The translations under genes and the position numbers were made by a program. A model generated the notes under the pieces. The model was not told the origin of the DNA. It did no database searches and saw only the letters and a program-made list of their open reading frames with translations. Shown one piece after another: positions 1 to 6,700 of a stretch of 10,807 nt of DNA. The stretch spans positions 27,051 through 37,857 of the forward strand of contig NZ_JAHZAA010000025.1 of the NCBI RefSeq assembly GCF_019424165.1. Reading direction: 5' to 3'. Position 1 is the stretch's first letter. The number at the start of each line of letters is the position of its first letter. Origin of the DNA: Desulfovibrio sp. (lineage in GTDB: Bacteria > Desulfobacterota > Desulfovibrionia > Desulfovibrionales > Desulfovibrionaceae).

Positions 1-1
1 G

Positions 2-1375
2 CCAGGCTGGGTCGAGCATTCGCCCAATGAAATTTTTGATTCGCAGGCGCACGTTCTGCACGAATGTCTGCGACTCGCGCGGGTGAACGGCAATGAAATT
101 GCGGCCGTAGGCATAGCCAATCAGCGGGAAACCACCATTGTGTGGGAGAAATCTACCGGGGCGCCAGTGTATAATGCCATTGTCTGGCAGGATCGGCGTA
201 CAGCAGCCTTTTGTGATCAGTTGCGGGCTGACGGCAAGGCGCACATCATTCAGGAAAAGACAGGGCTTGTGCTGGACGCGTATTTTTCCGGCAGCAAGGT
301 GCGATGGATTCTGGACAATGTACCGGGAGCCAGGGCAAAGGCTGATGCCGGAGAACTGTTGTTCGGCACGGTGGATTCCTGGATTGTGTGGAACCTGAGC
401 AAACGGGGAGCCCACGTTACAGACCCCTCCAATGCCAGCCGAACGATGATGTTCAATATCCATACGGGACAGTGGGATAACGAACTGCTTGAAATTTTGG
501 GCGTACCGCCCTCCATGCTGCCCGAAGTCGTCCCTTCATCCAGCCATATGGCTGAGGTACATCCTGAATTTTTTGGCCGTGCGGTGCCTGTGGCCGGTAT
601 TGCCGGTGATCAGCAGGCCGCTACCTATGGTAACGCCTGTATGAGCCGGGGGATGGCAAAAAATACCTATGGCACGGGTTGCTTTCTGCTGCTCAATACC
701 GGGCATAGTCCGCGCGTCAGCCTGAACAATATGCTCACCACCGTGGCGTGGCAGACAGCGAGGGGATATTCCTACGCGCTCGAAGGCAGTGTTTTTGTGG
801 GGGGCGCGGTGGTGCAGTGGCTGCGTGACGGGTTGGGCATCATCAAGGATTCTTCCGAAATGGAAGGTCTGGCCGGCACTGTGCCTGATAATGGCGGAGT
901 TTATATGGTCCCTGCCTTTGTGGGGCTTGGCGCGCCCTATTGGGATCAATATGCCAGAGGAACCATCGTGGGCCTGACCAGAGGAACCGGCAAGGGGCAT
1001 ATCGCCCGTGCGGCAACTGAAGCCATTGCATTGCAGACGCTGGATATTATTGATGCCATGCAAAAAGATACGGGCATTGCTCTTACGGCGCTTCGGGTGG
1101 ACGGCGGCGCGAGCCGCAACAACATGCTCATGCAGTTTCAGGCGGACCTCACAGGGGTTCTGGTTGAGCGGCCCACCGTAACAGAAACGACAGCCTTGGG
1201 GGTCGCTTATCTTGCCGGGCTTGCCACAGGGTTTTGGGAAAATGAAGAAGAGCTGGCAAGTTTGTGGAAACTTGATCGCTGCTTTTCTCCCTCAATGCCC
1301 GGAGACAGGAGAGATGAACTGCTGTATCAGTGGCATCGCGCGGTGCAAAGAGCGGCGCACTGGCTTGAGGAGTAG
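2..1375 (+). CDS. glpK: Glycerol kinase, 5' end outside the window
   Basis: ATP-dependent phosphorylation of glycerol to sn-glycerol 3-phosphate, a cytosolic entry step of glycerol catabolism and phospholipid supply. The reading frame is open from base 2, giving 457 residues against about 500 for the family, so roughly the first 45 residues (including the DQGTTS phosphate-binding motif) are missing. The visible order matches FGGY-family GlpK throughout: PGWVEH, NQRETTIVWE, NAIVWQDRRTA, YFSGSKVRWIL, ELLFGTVDSW, DPSNASRTM, GIAGDQQAA with the catalytic-type Asp, KNTYGTGCF, VPAFVGLGAPYWD, and LRVDGGASRNNMLMQFQ. The GTG at 83 is internal, because conserved GlpK sequence lies upstream of it in the same frame. 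The loop after GTGCF differs from the E. coli fructose-1,6-bisphosphate site, so that allosteric control may be absent (inference). The gene is intact to its TAG stop. No convincing intrinsic terminator follows; a perfect 10-bp palindrome lies at 1385-1394. Confidence 0.97.
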   Translation, partial: PGWVEHSPNEIFDSQAHVLHECLRLARVNGNEIAAVGIANQRETTIVWEKSTGAPVYNAIVWQDRRTAAFCDQLRADGKAHIIQEKTGLVLDAYFSGSKVRWILDNVPGARAKADAGELLFGTVDSWIVWNLSKRGAHVTDPSNASRTMMFNIHTGQWDNELLEILGVPPSMLPEVVPSSSHMAEVHPEFFGRAVPVAGIAGDQQAATYGNACMSRGMAKNTYGTGCFLLLNTGHSPRVSLNNMLTTVAWQTARGYSYALEGSVFVGGAVVQWLRDGLGIIKDSSEMEGLAGTVPDNGGVYMVPAFVGLGAPYWDQYARGTIVGLTRGTGKGHIARAATEAIALQTLDIIDAMQKDTGIALTALRVDGGASRNNMLMQFQADLTGVLVERPTVTETTALGVAYLAGLATGFWENEEELASLWKLDRCFSPSMPGDRRDELLYQWHRAVQRAAHWLEE

Positions 1376-1463
1376 GGCAGAGCCGCAAATTTGCAGGGCG
1401 GTTGCAAACGCCATAATAACGCCTGTGGCTTTTGCCTGTTTTTATTCAGGGCAACAGAGGTTC

Positions 1464-1491
1464 TTGACTTACCCCTGCTCATTGGGATAAA
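1464..1491 (+). promoter_or_regulatory. Sigma-70-type promoter of the tRNA-Leu gene
   Basis: TTGACT (1464-1469) is followed after 16 bases by GATAAA (1486-1491). Transcription would start near 1498, about 40 bases before the mature tRNA, which is a normal length for a processed 5' leader. Position and spacing support it; no other promoter is needed between glpK and the tRNA. Confidence 0.6.
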
Positions 1492-1539
1492 AAGCTTTTC
1501 GCACTATGGGTACAGGCGAATCTGCCTGAACCCCGATTT

Positions 1540-1626
1540 GCCGGGATGGTGGAATTGGTAGACGCAGCGGACTCAAAATCCGCCGGGGGCAACCCCTTGC
1601 GAGTTCAAGTCTCGCTCTCGGTACCA
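1540..1626 (+). tRNA. tRNA-Leu (anticodon CAA), CCA encoded
   Basis: An 87-nt class II tRNA decoding the UUG leucine codon. The acceptor stem 1540-1546 pairs with 1616-1622 over seven pairs (two G-T). The anticodon stem 1567-1571/1579-1583 is perfect, with loop CTCAAAA and anticodon CAA at 1574-1576. A long variable arm follows (about 1584-1598), as expected for leucine. The T stem GCGAG/CTCGC flanks the TTCAAGT loop, and the discriminator A at 1623 is followed by an encoded CCA. The D-arm contains the usual TGG...TGGTAGA pattern. It has its own promoter and terminator and is therefore monocistronic. Confidence 0.97.
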
Positions 1627-1634
1627 GAAAAATC

Positions 1635-1668
1635 AAAGGGCCTGTAGAAATACAAGCCCTTTTTTTTA
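1635..1668 (+). terminator. Intrinsic terminator after tRNA-Leu
   Basis: AAAGGGC pairs with GCCCTTT, and the stem continues after one mismatch with TGT/ACA around the loop AGAAAT. The 3' arm runs directly into a tract of about nine T. It starts nine bases after the tRNA CCA. The opposite strand gives the same hairpin followed by GATTTTT, so it may also weakly stop transcription coming leftward from the acetyltransferase gene. Confidence 0.85.
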
Positions 1669-1858
1669 TTCAGAAGCTGTATACCACTGTAGGCCACTTC
1701 CAAAAACGGTACGTTCCCGCCTCCAATCCCAATCTCCGCCCGCCGCACGTCCATTATTGCGTTTTGTGCAGAGCGTTTGCTTAAACAGAACGGCTGTTTC
1801 TACCGCATATCCCACGCGGATCTCTTGTTGTGCGCCTGCTGCTGTAGAGCTGGGCGGC
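1669..1858. other. Intergenic spacer, tRNA-Leu to acetyltransferase 3' end
   Basis: No gene is supported here. One small perfect hairpin is visible, AAACAG (1783-1788) with CTGTTT (1794-1799) around a 5-base loop, about 60 bases past the acetyltransferase stop on the minus strand. It lacks a following T-run, so it is not called a terminator. No duplicate of the tRNA 3' end that would mark an integration site is visible. Confidence 0.4.
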
Positions 1859-2317
1859 TTACTGATCCAAACGGTACTCCAGGATGTCATCGTCATGTTC
1901 ATCGCGCTGGCCGGTTTCTTTCCAGCCCAGATGCCGGTAGAAGCCATAGGAACGTACTTTGGGGTCACTGCTGCAAGACAGAAAAAGGCGCTTAAAGCCA
2001 AGTGCCTGCATATCTTTGATTATATTCGTCAAAAGCATGCGTCCCAATCCCTGGTTTTCATGGCGCGGCAGCAAAGCCAGCACCATGATTTCGCCACTGT
2101 CACGGTCGGCGAAGCAGTACCCGGCCATCTGGCCGTCAACGCTGGCGATATAACCGGGGTAACTGCCGTCCTCAATGCCCGTGCGCCAGCTTTGTTCTGT
2201 AATGCCGAGGGCGGCAAGCTCCTGTTCAGAAAACGCATTTTCACGGGTCAATGCGCGAATACGCAGGCATTTGCGTGCATCGCCCGGCAATGCCGGCCGC
2301 AGGATTGCTTTACTCAT
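1859..2317 (-). CDS. GNAT-family N-acetyltransferase
   Basis: Predicted to transfer an acetyl group from acetyl-CoA to an amine; the substrate cannot be read from the sequence. The 152-residue product matches a single-domain GNAT. An N-terminal strand (AILRPALPGDARKCLRIR) leads to the beta-4/motif A core, IMVLALLPRHENQGLG at 77-92. Its ENQGLG segment matches the R/Q-x-x-G-x-G/A pyrophosphate-binding loop. Motif B follows with YGFYRHLGWKETG (124-136). A start 12 bases upstream (MEFLMSK) is possible, but ATG at 2317 is preferred because GGAG at 2324-2327 lies six bases before it and no Shine-Dalgarno precedes the longer start. It is a single gene, convergent with the tRNA unit. An N-acetyltransferase acting on a small molecule or on protein N-termini would both fit. 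Confidence 0.9.
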   Translation of the reverse strand: MSKAILRPALPGDARKCLRIRALTRENAFSEQELAALGITEQSWRTGIEDGSYPGYIASVDGQMAGYCFADRDSGEIMVLALLPRHENQGLGRMLLTNIIKDMQALGFKRLFLSCSSDPKVRSYGFYRHLGWKETGQRDEHDDDILEYRLDQ

Positions 2318-2323
2318 TAAAAA

Positions 2324-2327
2324 CTCC
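2324..2327 (-). promoter_or_regulatory. Shine-Dalgarno deciding the acetyltransferase start
   Basis: On the minus strand GGAG is followed by six bases and then ATG (2317). It overlaps the alternative upstream ATG (2329), which makes that upstream start unlikely. Confidence 0.7.
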
Positions 2328-2329
2328 AT

Positions 2330-2716
2330 AAAGAAAGATTCGTTGTATCAGCACGTTTTCACCGTCCCTTCACGGCAATCCGCGTTGCAAGGGCAGGCAA
2401 AAACGGCTTGGGGCTGACGCAGCGTTCATGACACAGCCGCAAATCAGGGTCAAACATAATGAAGTCCGAACTCAGATGCTCGATAAAACCATGATTCAGC
2501 TTGTTTGCTGCACAGTTGTCGTGGCGAGACAAAATTGTACTGCTTCAGGGCTGGGGCCAGCCGCGAACAGACGATTGTAAATAGCACGTACGACAGGGCA
2601 GATGGGGGAGTGCCTGCCAACGGACGGCTTTTTATGAATATTCTACTATATGCAGTTTTTTCAGCAGGCGTAAACGCTTCTGCAAATCAAAAAAAGCAAG
2701 ATGAAGTGACACAAGC
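2330..2716. other. Intergenic region with no supported gene
   Basis: This spacer separates the divergent acetyltransferase and Lar-like genes. A 57-59 codon open stretch on the minus strand ends at TGA 2359-2361 and encodes the segment FDPDLRLCHERC. It has no start with a ribosome binding site and I do not recognise it. On the plus strand a frame open from 2505 to 2729 includes a GTG preceded by a GGGGGAG-like sequence near 2610 and an ATG at 2634, but the product resembles nothing I know. The sequence becomes AT-rich from about 2630 rightward. Confidence 0.4.
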
Positions 2717-3025
2717 TTGCGGCAGATGATGCCATTGCATAGCATGTTCAAATTTAAATATAGGCGTTACTATTTGGATGAAACAACCTTTGACTGGATT
2801 TCTTGCATTTATTATTCTCGCCTCATGGATAAAGAAAATTCGCCAATTGTGATTCGTCCGTGTATCAAGTGCGGTAAATTGTCAACAAAAATTGAAACAT
2901 CACGGCCAATTGGTCGTACACGCGACCTGTATCGTGTGGTGTGTGAATGCGGGAATGGTCCATTGCGCTGGTCCATAAGTGTTTCTTCAGCCATACGGTT
3001 ATGGAATTCGCACGACGCATCCTAG
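2717..3025 (+). CDS. Lar-like restriction alleviation / phage zinc-ribbon protein
   Basis: A small protein of up to 102 residues. The C-terminal half follows the Lar restriction-alleviation pattern: PCIKCG (C49, C52), about 23 residues, then VVCECG (C76, C78), a GP pair and SAIRLWN near the end. Family members typically read CPFCG ... V-x-C-x-x-CG ... EAI-x-AWN. They are common in phages and prophages, where the Rac prophage Lar protein modulates type I restriction-modification. Unlike typical members, the second metal pair here is CxC, not CxxC, and about 40 residues precede the first cysteine pair. The start is uncertain: TTG 2717, ATG 2726/2729, ATG 2744 and ATG 2825 are in frame and none has a good Shine-Dalgarno. 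The DNA is more AT-rich than its neighbours, suggesting transfer. It could equally be an uncharacterised zinc ribbon, or a remnant. Confidence 0.55.
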   Translation: MRQMMPLHSMFKFKYRRYYLDETTFDWISCIYYSRLMDKENSPIVIRPCIKCGKLSTKIETSRPIGRTRDLYRVVCECGNGPLRWSISVSSAIRLWNSHDAS

Positions 3026-3099
3026 GATTTGACTGCGAATTTCTTAACAATTTAAGTGCGTCGCATGTTTTTTTTGCCGTTCAATCGCAAATGAAAGCC

Positions 3100-3131
3100 G
3101 TGCCGTACCCTGCATACTGGCGGTACGGCAC
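3100..3131. repeat. Perfect 10-bp inverted repeat
   Basis: GTGCCGTACC (3100-3109) and GGTACGGCAC (3122-3131) are exact reverse complements separated by 12 bases. No T-run follows on either strand, so it is not a classical intrinsic terminator. It lies about 75 bases after the Lar-like stop codon and could be a Rho-associated or mRNA-stabilising hairpin, or a protein binding site. Confidence 0.7.
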
Positions 3132-3411
3132 TTGAGATGTGCCTGGCAACGGTGCTTGATGCATTGATTTCCAGATCTCAGCTAGTTTTTGTTCAGCCAT
3201 TTGAGCCGATCTCAGTTCCTTCCTGTGTCCACTCACAGCTTTTCCGGATGTCGAGCCATGATGGTTTCCTGCCCAGAACCCTGATGCCCGGCTGGCGGCA
3301 GGCGTTTGCTTCGATGGCGAGGCAGTTACGGCTGCGATCCGCCGCCACGTTGGTATGGAACCGTTGCCCATCTGAGGGCGAGGCGCACGCGTGAAGCGCA
3401 CGGGGCAGCAG

Positions 3412-3440
3412 TTGGCCTGTAGTGTGCGGCCAAAACAGGC
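3412..3440. repeat. Two interlocking inverted repeats
   Basis: TTGGCC (3412-3417) pairs with GGCCAA (3428-3433), while GCCTGT (3415-3420) pairs with ACAGGC (3435-3440). The pairs share bases, so only one hairpin can form at a time. They are short and could be chance. Confidence 0.4.
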
Positions 3441-3699
3441 TGGCATGTCGGGACTTATTTTTCTCCCTTACGATGCAGGCGCAGCTTTAGCCGGCAGTAA
3501 ACCATAGCGGCCCGTTTATGTTGCTATCGAAATGCCTGTTCCTCAGTTAGGCTGGGCAGCCTGGAAAAACGGCACCAGGGGGATTGGGCGGCAGGGCGGG
3601 TGGACCGGGGTGGCATCGGCGGTGACGTTTCAGTAACGTTTCGCCGTGTGGACGCTGGCGGGATGCTCATTACGCACACTATGGCTGGTGTATTTTTAT

Positions 3700-3780
3700 G
3701 GCTGTTCACTCTTTTTTTCTTGATCCATAACGCGGCCATTTCGGCGGCAGCAGATCAGGGAATGAAAAGAGTGAACAGCC
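3700..3780. repeat. MITE-like 81-bp element with 16-bp perfect terminal inverted repeats
   Basis: GGCTGTTCACTCTTTT at 3700-3715 is the exact reverse complement of 3765-3780. The arms enclose 49 bases, and partial pairing continues inward (TTGATC with GATCAG). TAT directly flanks both ends (3697-3699 and 3781-3783), which would fit a 3-bp target duplication. The ends resemble GGCTGTTCA-type tips of some insertion sequences (from memory, IS5-like groups). It begins 16 bases past the adhesin stop codon, so it may also act as that gene's transcription-ending or RNA-stabilising hairpin. Transposition origin is inference; the repeat itself is certain. Confidence 0.6.
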
Positions 3781-3796
3781 TATGGTATCCACCTGG

Positions 3797-6700
3797 CTAG
3801 TAGTTTGACATTTCTCTTGCAGCGTTGTCCGTAACTTCCTGGCAGGAGTCCATAACGCTGGACACATTGCCGGCTTCGCTGGTTTCTGCTGCAACGCCCT
3901 CCACGGCGACGGGGCCATCGTGAATGTCAGGCCCGGCGAGGGGATTCTGGTCAAGAGCCGCGTTCATGTCCGTCAGACCCATGTCGTGCAATGCACCCCC
4001 TGCAAGATCAGTTTCACTTCTCTCTGTGCCTTGCTCGGCTGCGACCGCAAACAGGTTGTCGAGACTTTCATCGCCGTAAGTCAGGGTGATGGGGGTATGG
4101 AGTCCGGCAAAGTCGGCGCTGTTTCCACCTTCATTGCCGAGATAGCCGTTATGCAGTGCGTCATCGCCTTCTTCAAAGGGCATGTCTGCGGGCATGTCTG
4201 CGGCATGATCGTCCAGGAAGGTGAAAAGCGGCTGAACCTGCCCCTCTTCCTCTTCGTCCATCATAGCAAAGCTTGTCTGTGCTGTAGCGTCAGATTCAAA
4301 AGCCTCTGCCTGCGCCCCGGCATTGCCCGTCTGCGCATTGAAGGCGGCATTCAGACTGTCATCCGGCAGGAGAGTCGGCCCGTCGTGAGCGGTCAACGTC
4401 GAGTCCTGCGTCGCATCATGCCCGGCGGCATGCTGCGCGTCCTGCATATGTTCTGCGCCGGTATCCGCAAGCATTGCTGCGAGGGGCGAGGCAGAGGGGG
4501 CGGCGGGGTCATGCAACTGGGTGACAAGCTCCGGCGGCTCAATGGACGTGCCGCCATCATGCAGAGCCCACAGGAAGTCATTGAAGGTTGACAGAAAGCC
4601 CGCGGGCAGGGCGGAGAAGTCCAGACCTTCAAAGTTGATGCCCGTCATGCCGCCTGCAATGAGCGGGTCAGAGCCAATGGCGTTGAGCCAGCCCCCGTAG
4701 CGGGTGGCAAAACTTTCGGCATCTGATGCCTGAAGTATCAGGGTGTAGGTGCCGCCGGCAGCGATCACGTTCAGGCTGCCGCTTTGTACCACGCCGTTGA
4801 TGGTAAGGGTGTTGTCACCGCCGCCCAGATTGATTTCATTGCCGCTGCCCTTGACCGCGCCGTTGATGGTCACGCTGTCGTTGCCCGCGCCGGTGGTAAT
4901 GATGTTTTTACCGCCGTTTTCAGCCTGCATGGCGATGCCCCGGCCGTTATTGGCAGTGAGGGTGATGCTGTCGCCCGTGCCGCCTGCCTGGGAATGGCCG
5001 GTGATGTAGTTTACAGAGCCGCCGCCATCGGCCCACATGGCAATGGCCTTTCCAGCGGTATTGGCCGATGCCGTGATGGTCACGGTCAAGGGCGAGTCCG
5101 GGGTTGATTCAATCGTGTTCATGCCGCCTTTGGCAACAACGCCGTAGCCGCCGACAGCACCATTGCCCGATACGACCACATTGCCGCTCTCGGTGGTGAT
5201 GGTGTTGCTGCCGGAAGAGGCGGCAGACAGGCCATAAGCATTGCCGGATGTCGAGTTGCCCGACACGTTCACATCGCCACTTGCCGTGGTAATGGCATTG
5301 CTGCCGAAAATGGTTGCGGTCATGCCGCTCCCGTTGCCTTTGACGGCACTGCCCGACACATTTACCTGGCCATCGTCAGTGGTGATGGAGTTGCTGCTGC
5401 CGGAAGCTGTGGTATGCATGCCGTAACCGCTGAGGCCCGCGCCGGTCACAGTTACCTCTCCGCTGGCTGTGACCACGGAGTTGCTGCCGGCGGAATTGGC
5501 AAACATGCCATAACCGAGGTTGAACGATGAATTGCCCGACACCTTCACATCACCGTTGCCAGTGATAATGCTGTTGCTGCCGGAAGAGGCGGCATTCATG
5601 CTGTAGCTGTGGGCGGTTTCGTTGTTTGCGGCCACAGTTATAGTACCGCTGTCGGTTGTGATGGTGTTGCTGCCGGAAGACGCGGCATTCATGCCATAGG
5701 CATGGCCGGTACTTTCGGTTTTGGCTGTTACAGTGACATCGCCGGACTCGGTGACGATCTGGTTTTTACCAGAAAAATCGGCGTGCATGCCATAGGCCGA
5801 GTGGTTGACGCTGCTGCCTGCTATGGCCACGCTGCCGCTGTCGGTTGTGATGGTGTTGCTGCCGGAAGAACTGCTCCGCATGCCGTAGCCGGAATTGCTG
5901 ATGCTGTTGCCCGATGCAGCCACATCGCCGCTTTCAGTGACGACAGTATTGCTGCTAGCATGGGCATGCATGGCAGATCCACTGCTGGAGGTGCTGTTTC
6001 CGGTAAGGGTTACATTGCCGCTCTCTGTCGTGATGATATTGCTGGAAGGATCCTTGGCTCCGGAAGACTGGGCGTACATGGCAGAGCTGCTGTTAAGATT
6101 GTTGGCTTTGCTGCCGCCGGATACGTCCACATTGCCGCCTTTTGTGGTGATGGTATTGCTACCGTCAGCATAGGACCACATGCCAGAACCGCCACCTCCG
6201 CTGCCGACAACACTCACATGGCCATCTTCTGTTTCAATACTGTTGCTGCCGGACTTTTCGGCATAGATACCCCATCTTGTGCTGGCAATGCTTGCATTTC
6301 CATCCTTTGTAGTGATGGTATTGCTGGCGGAATTAGCTGCACGCATGCCGTAAGAACTGCCGTTGCTATTGACGGCAGACACACTTACATCTCCGCTGTC
6401 AGTGGTGATGTTGTTGCTGGCTCCTGAGTGGGAAGCAAAAATGGCGGAGGCGCTGAAGATGCCGCTACCTGAAACATGCACCTTGCCGCTTCCGGTGGTG
6501 ATGCTGTTGCTTCCAGACTGTTCGGCTTCCATTCCTGTGCCATGCCCATTGGCAATGCCGGAACCAACAACAGTTACATCGCCGCTTTCGGTGGCGATAC
6601 TGTTGCTGCTGAGAGAGCCGATACCCAGCATGCCGGTGTTGCCGGAAGCGTTCACACTGCCGCCTTCGGTACTGATACTGTTGCTGCCGGCAGAAGATGC

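Larger units (their letters stand above)
3026..3796. other. 770-bp region without a supported gene
   Basis: The AT-rich DNA of the Lar-like gene gives way near 3090 to GC-richer sequence. Open frames exist (for example a 121-codon minus-strand frame at 3081-3446 and an 85-codon plus-strand frame at 3137-3394), but none has a ribosome binding site or a recognisable product. Structural elements are inverted repeats at 3100-3131 and 3412-3440 and the MITE-like element at 3700-3780. Decayed mobile-element or gene sequence is a reasonable guess but cannot be shown by eye. Confidence 0.4.

Noticed and set aside
536..1063. 175-codon minus-strand open frame inside glpK
   Set aside because: It is fully antisense to strongly conserved glycerol kinase sequence, and the product is low in recognisable features.
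1400..1460. Terminator after glpK
   Set aside because: Only 3-4 bp stems can be drawn (for example GGCTTTTGCC before TTTTTATT), too weak to call.
1757..2320. 187-codon plus-strand open frame across the acetyltransferase gene
   Set aside because: It is antisense to a clear GNAT protein with motif A and a good Shine-Dalgarno.
3081..3446. 121-codon minus-strand open frame in the gene-poor region
   Set aside because: It has no correctly spaced ribosome binding site and no recognised domain, and its end overlaps the 3100-3131 hairpin. It could be a decayed gene, but this cannot be supported by eye.
3920..4591. 223-codon plus-strand open frame opposite the adhesin C-terminus
   Set aside because: It is a shadow of the acidic, GC-rich adhesin tail, with no start signal and no known motif.
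5609..6427. Long plus-strand open frame (272 codons) with its own repeats, opposite the adhesin
   Set aside because: It mirrors the adhesin repeats codon for codon. The bias of the sense-strand repeats removes stops from the antisense frame. There is no ribosome binding site or recognisable product. The similar frame at 7049-7828 is rejected for the same reason.
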